Shown piece after piece: positions 17,802 through 27,700 of a DNA stretch of 64,000 nucleotides. Source of the DNA: Paraburkholderia oxyphila NBRC 105797 (GTDB lineage: Bacteria; Pseudomonadota; Gammaproteobacteria; Burkholderiales; Burkholderiaceae). The stretch lies in assembly GCF_000685075.1 (NCBI RefSeq), contig NZ_BAYD01000023.1, positions 55,892 to 119,891 of the forward strand. The letters are read 5' to 3'. Every line of letters begins with the position of its first letter. Positions within the stretch are counted from its first letter, which is position 1. Below the pieces are notes generated by a model that worked only from the letters and a program-made list of their open reading frames with translations, ran no database searches and had not been told where the DNA came from. Both the position numbers and the translations under genes were made by a program.

Positions 17802-17903
17802 TGCGCTAACTTCCCAAAAATTCAGTGGCCCGGCTGAGCAATTTGTGTTCCTGAGCGGCGCAATGGCAAACAGTCCGCCTGTTTCCCGATGGCGTGCCGT
17901 CAT

Positions 17904-17931
17904 CGATGGCGCTATTCTGCCATCGCGAATA
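17904..17931. promoter_or_regulatory. Two overlapping palindromes upstream of the halogenase-like gene
   Basis: CGATGGC-N8-GCCATCG (17904-17925) and CTATTC-N8-GAATAG (17912-17931) overlap about 105-130 bases upstream of the flavoenzyme start. The interlocked dyads look like an operator for a dimeric repressor or two competing sites. Confidence 0.35.
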
Positions 17932-18048
17932 GTCCGCTCGTTCGTGCGATAGAACCGGCCGCGTGAGACTGGCGGGGCCTATGCCGCAAGACTCGTGAAG
18001 GCCCGCCGGCTGCGCAAACCTTGGGATTGTAGCGACAGGAGCGTGGCA

Positions 18049-18192
18049 ATGAGCAAAGTGCAAGTGAGCGCATTCTCGATCGATGGCTATGGCGCGGGGC
18101 CGTGGCATAGCCCGCCGTCTTGCGGCGGGGATGAACGCTGCGGTCTGCAAAAGCCTGCCGCTGCCTCAACACCCGTACTGGCCCCAATCTGA
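18049..18192 (+). pseudogene. Possible DHFR/RibD-like protein, truncated N-terminal remnant
   Basis: ATG at 18049 follows AGGAG with good spacing. The first codons read MSKVQVSAFSIDGYGAGP, which resembles the start of dihydrofolate-reductase-like (RibD C-terminal) proteins (M-S-K-V-x-V-x-x-F-S-x-S-L-D-G-x-G-A-G-P in my recall). After residue 18 the match ends and the frame stops at 18192 after 47 codons. It appears to be the stump of a deleted gene. The rest of 17802-18262 holds palindromes but no other gene. Confidence 0.35.
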
Positions 18193-18202
18193 TGGCCATC
18201 AG
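18189..18202. promoter_or_regulatory. 14-bp perfect palindrome upstream of the ParA gene
   Basis: CTGATGGCCATCAG is a perfect palindrome 60 bases before the ParA start. It could be an operator. It also contains TGGCCA; a chance site of this length is not excluded. Confidence 0.35.
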
Positions 18203-18262
18203 CCAGCAATAATGTTCAGGTAAGCTGCTGCCTTTGGGCCAATTTGCGTTCAAGGGGCGAGC

Positions 18263-19027
18263 ATGCGGCGTGTTGTATTCAATCAGAAAGGCGGCGTTGG
18301 TAAATCGACAATCGTGTGTAACCTGGCGGCCGTGAGCGCCAGCGAAGGCAAGCGCACGCTGGTCATCGACCTCGATGGCCAGGCGAATTCAACGCAGTAC
18401 CTGCTCGGCGCGCGAGCCAGCGAGACGCATCCCACTGTAGCCGGCTTCTTTGAAACCGCGTTGACATTCAGCTTCCGGCCCCCGGAAGTGACCTCGTTCA
18501 TTCATCCGACACCGTTTGAGAACCTGGACATCATGCCCGGGCATGCGGATCTGGACACGCTGCACGGCAAGCTGGAGTCGCGCTACAAGATCTACAAGCT
18601 GCGCGATGCGCTCAACGAACTCGACATGTACGATGCGATTTACATCGACACGCCGCCGGCGTTGAACTTCTACACCCGCTCCGCGCTGATCGCCGTCGAG
18701 CGTTGCCTGATTCCGTTCGACTGCGATGACTTCTCCCGCCGCGCGCTTTACACGCTGCTGGATAACGTGAAGGAGATCCAGCAGGACCACAATGCCGCGC
18801 TGGAGGTGGAGGGCATCGTCATCAACCAGTTTCAGCCGCGTGCGAGCCTGCCGCAAAAGCTGGTCGACGAGCTCGTCAGTGAGGGCTTGCCGGTGCTGGC
18901 TTCGCGGCTGTCGTCTTCGGTGAAGATCCGCGAGTCCCATCAACAGTCCGTTCCGGTCGTTCATCTCGATCCGGGTCACAAGCTCGCGCAGGAGTATCGA
19001 GCCCTGCATCGCGAGCTGGCCGCATAG
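18263..19027 (+). CDS. ParA-family ATPase, orphan
   Basis: A 254-residue ParA/MinD-type Walker ATPase. The deviant Walker A FNQKGGVGKST is at residues 6-16, the A' motif LVIDLDGQANST near 34 and the Walker B-like IYIDTPPAL near 130. It lacks the N-terminal helix-turn-helix of plasmid ParA proteins. No parB gene or parS-like repeat is next to it, so it is an orphan, possibly positioning a cellular complex rather than partitioning DNA. The stretch after it (19028-19282) shows no gene. Confidence 0.9.
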   Translation: MRRVVFNQKGGVGKSTIVCNLAAVSASEGKRTLVIDLDGQANSTQYLLGARASETHPTVAGFFETALTFSFRPPEVTSFIHPTPFENLDIMPGHADLDTLHGKLESRYKIYKLRDALNELDMYDAIYIDTPPALNFYTRSALIAVERCLIPFDCDDFSRRALYTLLDNVKEIQQDHNAALEVEGIVINQFQPRASLPQKLVDELVSEGLPVLASRLSSSVKIRESHQQSVPVVHLDPGHKLAQEYRALHRELAA

Positions 19028-19282
19028 CGGCGTTGTGCGCCCGTTTGCATACCTTCCTGTCCCGTACCGCCGACGCTTTCTTTTTCAGCGATCGCTACAC
19101 TTGTCCGAATGGTTTTCGAATTCGCAATCGCCAGAACTAGTGACTAATATAGGTGATTAAAGAAGCGGAAAAATTAGCGCATTGATGCAACAACGCGCAT
19201 ATCGCTCGCTAGCAAGGCAAGCTGCAACGTGAAATGCCAGGCTTCGGCCTGCGACGACTTTCATTCGCAGTAAGAACATTCG

Positions 19283-20651
19283 GTGGACGATGTCATGCTG
19301 GCGCGCAGAACCTTTCTTATCGGCGGTGCGAGTGTCGCGGGATTGGGCGTCCTCGCGATCGGATGGTCAGTACTGCCACCAAACGGCAGGCTGCTCCCCG
19401 AGAAGCCGCTCGATACGCCCGGCAGCAACGTCGCGCTCAATGGCTGGCTGATGATCGATACCGGCAACCATGTCACGATCGTCATGAGCAAGGCGGAGAT
19501 GGGGCAGGGCATCCATACCGGCGCTGCGATGTTGCTGGCGGAGGAGCTGGGCGCGGACTGGTCCCAGGTCCGTGTCGTCGAGGCGCCGATCGACCCGCTC
19601 TACACGAACCGTGAAAACATCGCGCATGCGCTGGCCATTCGCCCCGACGATCATAGTTGGACGGCGCAGGGTGAAGAAGAGGGCGCGCGCTTCCTCGCGC
19701 GCTTCGTCGGCACCATGGTGACGGGTGGCTCGACGAGCATCGTCGACCTCTGGAAGCCGATGCGCGAAGCGGGGGCATCGGCTCGCCTCATGCTTTGCGC
19801 CGCGGCCGCAAAGGCGTGGAAAGCCCCCGTCAACGAATGTGAAGCACGCGCGGGTCAGGTGGTTTGGGGCTCGGCAAAATCGGCGACGTTCGGAGAGCTC
19901 GTTGAAGCGGCCAAGTTCGAGCAGCCTCCCACCCACGTCACGCTCAAGGATAAATCGCAGTTCACGATTATCGGCCAGCGCTTCAAGCGCATCGAGGCGC
20001 AATCGAAAATCGATGGCTCCGCGCGCTTCGGCATCGACGCCCTCCCGCCCGATCTGCTCTACGCCAGCGTCACGATGTGTCCGACGCTCGGCGGCAGGGC
20101 GACCGGCTTTGACCGCTCGAAGGTGAAGAATACCGAGCGCGTGCATGATATTTTCAAGGTCGACGCTTTCCACGGCGGCACAGGCGGCGTTGCGGTCATC
20201 GCCGAGAATCCGTTCATTGCCATGCGACTGCGGCATCGCGATCAACCCGAATCTCGTCGAGCAGCAAATGGAGAGTGGGATTATATTCGGGCTGTCGGCC
20301 GCCTTGCAGCAGCGCGTCACCATTGTGAACGGCCAGGTGCAGCAGCGGTATTTTCCCGATTTCCCGCTCGTCAATATGTCGACTTGCCCTGAGATTCACA
20401 TACACGTGCTCCAGTTGGGCACGGAGCCACAGGGCGTTGGCGAAGCGGGCACGCCGCCCATTGCGCCTGCCGTAGCGAATGCGCTCTTCGCACTCACGGG
20501 GGTGCGCACGCGCCGCCTTCCCCTTATTGATCCGCCCGTTCCTTGCGGAGGTGATATATGGTGTCAGTCTGTATTAACGGGCGAACCGTCGTCTTGCATT
20601 CTTCCGCAGACACTCCGCTGCTCTGGGCACTCCGGTGCGAGTGCAATCTGA
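19283..20651 (+). pseudogene. Molybdopterin-binding aldehyde/isoquinoline oxidoreductase large subunit, internally deleted
   Basis: The first 314 codons form the start of a periplasmic xanthine-dehydrogenase-family large subunit: a twin-Arg signal (LARRTFLIGGASVAG), then MSKAEMGQGIHTGAAMLLAEELGA. Near 20226 the frame is lost, and in another frame the true C-terminus of the same family resumes: DCGIAINPNLVEQQME, FGLSAALQQRV, and GVGEAGTPPIAPAVANALFALTG. About 300 codons of the active-site core are missing, compared with a usual length near 740. The second frame runs past the expected end to 20651, into the next gene. The subunit cannot be functional, although its 2Fe-2S partner downstream is intact. 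Confidence 0.85.
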
Positions 20652-21016
20652 CGGGGACCAAATTCGGCTGCGGCATCGGCGTGTGCGGCGCCTGCACGGT
20701 CCTGCTCGATAACGTCGCCAAGCAGGCTTGCCAGACAGCCCTGTCGGCAATTGGCCATGCGCATGTCGTCACCATCGAAGGGCTCGATAGCCCGGAAGCG
20801 CGCGCGCTGAAGAAAGCGTGGCTCGAATACGATGTCGTCCAGTGCGGCTATTGTCAAAGCGCTCAATTGATCGCCGCGACGGCGTTGCTTTATCTTCATC
20901 GCCACCCGACCGACGCCGATATCGACGAAGCCATGAAGGAGATCGCGTGCCGCTGCGGCACGTTTCCTCGCATTCGCAAAGCCATCCACGCAGCGTCCGA
21001 GTCGCTGGGGCCGTAA
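20558..21016 (+). CDS. 2Fe-2S subunit of a molybdenum hydroxylase
   Basis: A 152-residue protein with both iron-sulfur motifs of the small subunits of xanthine-dehydrogenase-family enzymes: the plant-type ferredoxin cluster C-x4-C-x2-C (GTKFGCGIGVCGACTVLLD, with a fourth Cys in KQACQTA) and the helical C-terminal cluster QCGYCQSAQ with IACRCGTFPRI. Start at 20558 follows GCGGAGG. It would transfer electrons from the molybdenum centre, but the large subunit immediately upstream is broken, so this gene is probably a leftover unless it works with a large subunit elsewhere. Confidence 0.92.
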   Translation: MVSVCINGRTVVLHSSADTPLLWALRCECNLTGTKFGCGIGVCGACTVLLDNVAKQACQTALSAIGHAHVVTIEGLDSPEARALKKAWLEYDVVQCGYCQSAQLIAATALLYLHRHPTDADIDEAMKEIACRCGTFPRIRKAIHAASESLGP

Positions 21017-21125
21017 TTGTCCGTGCGAGGGGATTATCGCGTTGTTTCGATAACGAACATGCATTTTGGCTTCAGCGTAATCGTTGGGATTTCATTGAAA
21101 AGGATTCGAAACTCATGTAACCAAA

Positions 21126-21153
21126 TTGACATTCGCTAAGCGTCGCCTATATT
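21126..21153 (+). promoter_or_regulatory. Strong sigma70-type promoter
   Basis: TTGACA (21126-21131) and TATATT (21148-21153) separated by 16 bases, close to consensus. No other gene lies between it and the cytochrome gene at 21352, so it should drive the cytochrome and the GMC-patatin genes. Confidence 0.7.
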
Positions 21154-21194
21154 GTCCTCACCGTCACCGGGTGTGTGTAAATGACATCGGTGCA

Positions 21195-21214
21195 CGAGCA
21201 GTTTCGACTGCTCG
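21195..21214 (+). other. Hairpin in the 5' leader
   Basis: CGAGCAG and CTGCTCG form a perfect 7-bp stem with loop TTTCGA, between the promoter and the cytochrome gene. It could influence mRNA stability or translation; no T-run follows. Confidence 0.4.
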
Positions 21215-21351
21215 CCATCGGGAGCCGGTATTGAATGCTTCGCAAGCGCGGTCGAAGCGTGCCGGCAGTGCGCACCACGGCGCCTCGCTTTGCGGCAGTT
21301 ACACAGTAGCCATTGCTCCTTGGGTTTCGCACCTTCAGGGGAGGGGCGATC

Positions 21352-24300
21352 ATGCGTTCACTGTTCAGTTCACAAAGCGAATGGCGCTTGCTGGCGCGTC
21401 GGCATCGTCTTTCGCCATGCGTAATCACTGGCGTCCTGATGGGGGTTGCCTGCCTGTTGGCATGGAGCACCGCGAATGCTGCGGGAACGGCGGCATCGGG
21501 CTCCGTTGCGTGCGCATCGGCGAGCTGCGCGCCGGCGACGTCGAAGCAGGAGGCATGCAAATCGGTGGCATCGTCGGCCAAGGCGGTCTGTGAGGCCGAA
21601 GCGACGGAGCTGGCGAATGCGATCAAGCGCTATCCGGCCGCGTCGACCGCCCCCACGCCCTCGAAAGATGCCCCGCCAGATGGCGAGGTCGAAAAGAACG
21701 CTCCACCCGACGAGGCCGGGGCCACGGTCACCGCCCGAGGCGTGCGCCTGTTCCCGCGCAACGAACAATGCTTCCCGACGGAAACGCGCAATCTCTTCAG
21801 TGAGGTCGACAAAGTCGTCATCGGCGACGACCGCACGCCGCGCCCCATGGACTGGTTCGACGGACACAGTGTTCCGCCGACCGCGCGCTCCGCCATCATG
21901 GGGCAGAACACCTGGATGCTGTGGGGCGAGGGCAACGAGGCGTTCTGGGGCTGGGTGCAGGAGAACGGCTACGGCATTGCGGACTTTCTCGTCCTGCTCA
22001 ATTCGAAGAACCGCGCCCATCGTTTCAGGGATGGCGGGCTGATCAACCAGCCCGGCATGGTCGAGCGCGATACGCCCATGACTGGGCTTGGTCTCTATAT
22101 CGACGGACCTGACGGCGACAAAGTCAAAATGCATGCGCCGGCAAACGACGTCGACGCAGACGGCAAGCCTGTGGAGCCGGTGAAGATGCCCAACGACCCG
22201 GCGCATCACCATCAGACATTTTTTGAGGTGGACCCCGACGCTCAGGCGCTCTATGACCAGGCCATCCGCGAGCTCGGCAAAGACGGCGTCGACCCGCTCG
22301 TCTATGGCTATCCTTCCGGCGTCGTGGGTCTGCGGCTATGGCCGAATCCGGACTTCTTCGGCAAGTCGCCGGCCGCGAAGCAAGCCCGCGAGCACTGGAA
22401 CGAGCAGGTCGTCAGCGATCAGGGCAAGCGCTACTACTCGACCGATCCCAAGGACGCGGATTTTCACGCGGACCCTTTGCTCATCCGGCCGTTTCGCGTC
22501 AGCATGGCGTGCTCGTTCTGCCATGTCGGGCCGCATCCGCTTTCGACGCCCAAGGATCTGGAGCATCCCGAGTGGGGCGATATGTCGAGCATGATCGGCA
22601 ACCAGTACTGGCTGCCCTCCAACGCCTTCACGAACCTGAAGACGCCCGATAGCTTCCTTTGGCAGTTCGTCGCGAGCCAGCAGCCCGGGACCATCGATAC
22701 CTCGCTCGTGGCCACGGACCACATCAACAATCCGAACACGATCAACGCGATCTTTGAAGTGAACGCGCGCCTTGACCGCGCCGCCGTCAACCCGCCCGAG
22801 GAGCAAAGCAAGAGCAACCTGATGCTGCGCGGTGTCGAGGACGCGCCCCTTTTCACGCTCGATCCGCGCCACACACCGCGCGTGTTGCTCGACGGCGCCG
22901 ACAGCATCGGCATCGAAGGCGCGTTATTGCGCGTGTATCTGAACATCGGCGCCTACTCGGAGCAATGGCGCAGGGTGCAGAACACGATCGTCGGCTTCAC
23001 GGCGCAGCGGCCGTTCGATATCGCGACCATCAAGGCCAAATCGGTCTATTGGAATACGACCGAGCACTTCCGCGTGGAAGAGCTGGAGAACTTCTTCAAG
23101 TATGTCACGACATCGGGCGCGACGGTCACGCAGCCGATGAAACTCGCCTCGACCGAAGAGGGGCTCGCGCGAATCAACGCCAATCAGGCCGATAGCGCAA
23201 AAGGCCGCGGCGTATTCATTCGCAATTGCGCGATATGCCATTCGAGCAAACAGCCGCCCAACCTGCAAATCACGTTTTCTCGCGATTGGCGCAGCGCGAA
23301 CGCGGACGCGCAGGACGGCATCACGCTGCCGATGGACTTCGCCGATTGGGAGGCGTTCAAGCTGAGCCCGCCGTGGCTCGCCTATGTGGACCGGCTTCAG
23401 AAATTTATTGAGGCACAACCGAAAGGCGGGCAGGACTTCTTCGAGAAGGATAACTATCTTTCGACGGATGTGCGCGTGCCGATCACCCTCGTCGGCACGA
23501 ATTCGCAGCGCGCCGTGGGCACCAACGGGATGCGTGGCCAGGTCTGGGACAACTTCTCGTCGGAAACGTACAAGTCGCTGCCAGCCGTGGGCGTGGTCCA
23601 CTTCTACAATCCGTTCAGGAAAACGAGCGCCGTCGACAAGTGGGGGAACAACGACGAATACGCGCCCCCCGGCGGCGGCCCGGGCTACTACCGGCCGGCC
23701 TCGCTCGTCAGCGTCTGGGCGACGGCGCCACTGCTGCACAACAATGCGCTCGGCATCTATAACCGCGATCCGTCTGTCAAGGGCCGGCTCGAGGCGTATG
23801 ACGACGCGATCGACAAGCTGTTCAACAACAGCAAGCGGGCCGTCATCGGCACGCCCGCGTATGGCGCGGCGCGGCTCGTGAATGTGTACCCCGCGCAAAA
23901 AGAGGCGTTCTGCCACGAACACCCGGCCGACCAGAGTCTCGAATGCAGTGCGCTGCGCGGTGATTTCCGCCAGTCGTTCGCGGCAGCGGGCGTGGCCGAT
24001 CAACCGGGCTTCAGGGACATCGGCTTTATCTATAGAACAACGAAGGATTCCTATATCGATTTCGCGCCGAGATACATCAAGCCGCTCGTCAGCGGCATTC
24101 TGGGCGAGCGTTTGACATCGTTTTTGTTCATCTATCTGTGGGTGGTGCTGGCCCTGATCGCCTTCGTGCTGATTTTCGTGGGGCAACCTCGCCTTGCCGG
24201 CGGTTTGCTCGCCTTGCTCGCGGCGGTGCTGGCGACCGTGTTGCGCGTGTCGGGCGTGGACACGATCTATCTGTGGCTGTGGCTGATTCCGCTTGTCCTG

Positions 24301-24741
24301 TTTGTGGCTGCAGCGGCGTTCTTCCGTTTCCCCAATGCGCAGCCCTGGGCGCGCGCGTTCTTCGTTGCGAGCGTCGTGGGGTTCGCCGTCATGGGCGGCC
24401 TGGGCAAGGCGCTCCTCGACGGGCGCCTGATCGGCATCGACATCGGTCCGATTCCGCGCGGCACGCCGGTGAATCTCCTCATGAACATCGACCCGGACGC
24501 GCCCACAGTGGATCTCCTCCATGCGGTCGCTGGCCTCACGCGCGGGGTGCTGCTGGTGCGTCGCGACGACCCGAAGGACGGCAGCTTCAAGGCGCTCGAC
24601 GAATTCCAGCGCGAGGCCGGCCCGGCGCTGCTCAAGGCCAGCAAGTGCCCCGACTTCGTGCTGGACCGCGGGCACTGGTTCGCTCAGACGCTGACCGACG
24701 ACGAAAAGCGGCAACTGAAGGCCTTCCTCGAAACGCTCTGA
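21352..24741 (+). CDS. Large di-haem cytochrome c with membrane tail (RoxA/cytochrome-peroxidase-like)
   Basis: A 1129-residue protein; start 21352 follows GGGGAGGGG. A signal or anchor helix spans about residues 17-42. Two haem-binding motifs are present: ACSFCHVG near 387 and NCAICHSSK near 626. Downstream, SVWATAPLLHNNALG with a following PSV-GRL-A-DAIDKL pattern is like the C-terminal part of the di-haem peroxidase/rubber-oxygenase (RoxA) group. After about residue 920 come four membrane helices, then a short soluble tail. Such proteins are usually 350-700 residues, so the N-terminal 350 residues and the membrane tail are extra. It is 28 bases upstream of the GMC-patatin gene. Electron acceptor or oxygenase for that partner is an inference. 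Confidence 0.8.
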   Translation: MRSLFSSQSEWRLLARRHRLSPCVITGVLMGVACLLAWSTANAAGTAASGSVACASASCAPATSKQEACKSVASSAKAVCEAEATELANAIKRYPAASTAPTPSKDAPPDGEVEKNAPPDEAGATVTARGVRLFPRNEQCFPTETRNLFSEVDKVVIGDDRTPRPMDWFDGHSVPPTARSAIMGQNTWMLWGEGNEAFWGWVQENGYGIADFLVLLNSKNRAHRFRDGGLINQPGMVERDTPMTGLGLYIDGPDGDKVKMHAPANDVDADGKPVEPVKMPNDPAHHHQTFFEVDPDAQALYDQAIRELGKDGVDPLVYGYPSGVVGLRLWPNPDFFGKSPAAKQAREHWNEQVVSDQGKRYYSTDPKDADFHADPLLIRPFRVSMACSFCHVGPHPLSTPKDLEHPEWGDMSSMIGNQYWLPSNAFTNLKTPDSFLWQFVASQQPGTIDTSLVATDHINNPNTINAIFEVNARLDRAAVNPPEEQSKSNLMLRGVEDAPLFTLDPRHTPRVLLDGADSIGIEGALLRVYLNIGAYSEQWRRVQNTIVGFTAQRPFDIATIKAKSVYWNTTEHFRVEELENFFKYVTTSGATVTQPMKLASTEEGLARINANQADSAKGRGVFIRNCAICHSSKQPPNLQITFSRDWRSANADAQDGITLPMDFADWEAFKLSPPWLAYVDRLQKFIEAQPKGGQDFFEKDNYLSTDVRVPITLVGTNSQRAVGTNGMRGQVWDNFSSETYKSLPAVGVVHFYNPFRKTSAVDKWGNNDEYAPPGGGPGYYRPASLVSVWATAPLLHNNALGIYNRDPSVKGRLEAYDDAIDKLFNNSKRAVIGTPAYGAARLVNVYPAQKEAFCHEHPADQSLECSALRGDFRQSFAAAGVADQPGFRDIGFIYRTTKDSYIDFAPRYIKPLVSGILGERLTSFLFIYLWVVLALIAFVLIFVGQPRLAGGLLALLAAVLATVLRVSGVDTIYLWLWLIPLVLFVAAAAFFRFPNAQPWARAFFVASVVGFAVMGGLGKALLDGRLIGIDIGPIPRGTPVNLLMNIDPDAPTVDLLHAVAGLTRGVLLVRRDDPKDGSFKALDEFQREAGPALLKASKCPDFVLDRGHWFAQTLTDDEKRQLKAFLETL

Positions 24742-24769
24742 CTCGTCAACTTCGTCCACCGGAGCCGCG

Positions 24770-27700
24770 ATGAACCCCGATGATCCGCTGTGGAAAGCCC
24801 GCGACCCGCAGACCACGCCCTTCGACTATGTGATCGTGGGATCGGGCGCGGGCGGCGGCCCGCTCGCCGCGCGGCTTGCGCTGAACGGGCGCCGCGTGCT
24901 GCTGATCGAGGCCGGCACCGATCCCGCCATCGCGCAGCCCGATGCGCAAGCTCAGCCGATGACGCGCGGCGCGCCGGATCTCGCGCAACAGCAGATGCGC
25001 CAGGTGTACGCGGTGCCAGCCTTTCATGCCAGCGCGACCGAAGACCCCGACATGAGCTGGGAATTCTCGGTGCGTCACTACACGAGCACGGCGCGTCAGC
25101 AAAACGACTCGAAGTACAACGCGGCGAAGGACCCCTCCGCGACAGCGCCGGGGGAGCAGCCGGGCGGCATCTTCTATCCGCGCGCGGCGGCCATTGGCGG
25201 CTGCACCTCGCATCACGCGATGATCATCATTCGCCCGAACGACGCCGATTGGGATCACATTGCCGAATTCACCGGCGACGATTCATGGCGCTCGCAGAAC
25301 ATGCAGGGCTACTTCGCCAAGATCGAGAACTGCCTTTACTACGCGGTCTACCGGACTTTCGCGGACAAAACGCTGGGGCGCGTGTTCGAGTTTCTGGAGT
25401 GGCTGGCACGCGTGCTCGATCCGCGTGGCCAGCTCGATCCGGGCGGACACGGTACCGCGGGCTGGCAGAAGACGAGTTTCGTCGACCCGTTCGTGATCGC
25501 CGGCATTGTCCGTGGTGACCGCACCTTTCTCGGCGTGCTCAAGGACGTGCTGTTCGCCGCGCTCGAAAACCGCAGCGCGGCGCAGATGTTCGGCCGCGCG
25601 CTCGTTCGGCTTCAGATCCTGCAGTTCCTCGACCCCAATGTCCGCTCGCCGGACATCCAGAGCCGCGCCCATGTCTCGCTGATCTCGATCGGCACCGACG
25701 GCAAGCGCCGCTGCGGCCTGCGCGACCATCTGCTGAACGTGAAGGCCGAGTGCCCGGACCGGCTCACGATCCTGAACCCGGCGCATGCCACGCGGATCGT
25801 GTTCGAGCAGAGCGGCAACGGCGTGCCGCGTGCGATAGGCGTGGAAGTGCGTATCGGCCCGTATCTGTACGCGGCCAGCCCCAGGTGTGGCAGCGACGAT
25901 GATGGGGCGCCCGTCACGCTACAGGTGTTCGCGCGCCGCGAAGTGATTGTGTGTGGCGGCGCATTCAACACGCCGCAACTGCTGATGCTGAGCGGTATTG
26001 GCGACGCGGCGCATTTGCGCGGCATGGTTGAAGGCCCGTGCGACCATGACGGAAAACCCATTGCGCCGGTCGTGAATCTTCCGGGCGTCGGCCAAAATCT
26101 TCAGGACCGCTATGAAGTCAGCGTGATCAGCGAGGCGCGCGCGCCGTTCACCACCCTCGACGGCGTGACCTTCGATCCGGGCGACCCGGCTGACCCGATG
26201 CTGCGCCAGTGGCTCACCGACCAGAGCGGCCTTTACTCGACCAACGGCGGCGCGCTCGCCATGATGATGTCGTCCACGAGCGGCGCCTGCGTGCGCAGCG
26301 ACCCGGACCTGTTCATCTTTGGCTTGCCGGTCGCGTTCCGGGGCTACTACTGGGACTATTCGCGGCAGTTGCTGTGCCGGAACATGTCGTCGAACGAAAC
26401 GACGCGCAATTTGTGGAGCTGGGTGATTCTCAAGGCTTACACCAACAACAATAACGGCGCGGTCCGCCTGCGCAGCAACGATCCATTCGCCACGCCGGAA
26501 ATCAACTTTCACTCGTTCGACGACACGAGCGAGGGCGCGCAGGACTGCAATAGCGACGTGGATGCCCTCTGCGACGCGATCCAGCACATCCGCGAGACCA
26601 ATCGCCGGGTGTCCGCGTTCGCGAGCGAAGTCCAGCCCGGCCTCGACAAACCCGATTACTCGCCAACCTTGCGTCAGTGGATCAAGAACGAAGCGTGGGG
26701 GCATCACGCGTGCGGCACCTGCCGGATCGGCCACGATCCGTGGCGCGCCGATCCGCGCGATCTGCAGGACCCGTATGCCGTGGTGGACAGCAATTTCCGC
26801 GTGCATGGGGTGGAGGGCCTGCGCATCGTCGACACTTCGGTCTTTCCGCGCATTCCGGGCTACTTCATCGTGACGCCTACCTTCATGATCAGCGAGAAGG
26901 CCGCCGACGTGCTGCTGGCCGACTCGGAGAATTATCCACGCGCGCTGGAGGCGGTCGAAGCCGGCGCGGTGCGCGCACGCCGCCGCTCGGCCCGGCCCGA
27001 ATGGGAGGAGGCGGCCCATGCGGATCCCGCGCGGCTGCCCGAGGACACGGTGGGCCTCGCCTTGTCGGGCGGGGGCGTGCGCAGCGCCACCTTTTGTCTC
27101 GGCGTGCTGCAGGCGCTCGCGAAGACGCGGCGTCTGCGCGATATCGACTTCATGTCCTCGATATCGGGCGGCGGCTATATCGGCTCATTTCTCGGCAAGC
27201 TGTTTACGGAGATGCCGGAGCAGGAACGCCAGATGCCCGTGGACCGCGTGGAAAGGACGCTCACGAATCTGGGTTCGCCGACCATCCAGTGGCTGCGCTA
27301 CAACGCCCAGTATCTCGCGGGCGGCGGCCGGCACGACATCTTGTTCGACATCGCGGTCATCCTGCGCAACCTCGCGGCGGTGCACGTCTGGATCGGCGCG
27401 CTGCTGTTTGGCGTGCTGGGCGCGCTGCACTGGTTCGTGCTCGGCTGTCCGTCGCTCAGCACCCTCTCGCCCGTGTGCGAGACCGCGCCGCCGCAATGGT
27501 ACGGCGTGACGCTCTCGGCCTGGTGGTGGCTGCCGCTCTGGCTCTTCGTGCTCGGCGTGCTGCCGCCTTCCATCGGCTACTGGCTCACGATGATGCGCCG
27601 CCCGCATGGCGACTGGCGGCCGTGGATGCCGTTCATCCTGTGGATCGTGATGCTCGGATGCGCGATCTATGGACTGACGCTGCACGACATCGAAGTCTGG

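Larger units (their letters stand above)
21017..21351. other. Leader region of the cytochrome/GMC-patatin operon
   Basis: A 335-base non-coding stretch with a strong promoter at 21126-21153, then a leader of about 190 bases containing the 7-bp hairpin at 21195-21214. The leader is long enough for post-transcriptional control, but no known riboswitch was recognised. Confidence 0.5.

Noticed and set aside
22924..24816. 630-codon minus-strand frame
   Set aside because: Antisense to the cytochrome gene; shadow composition.
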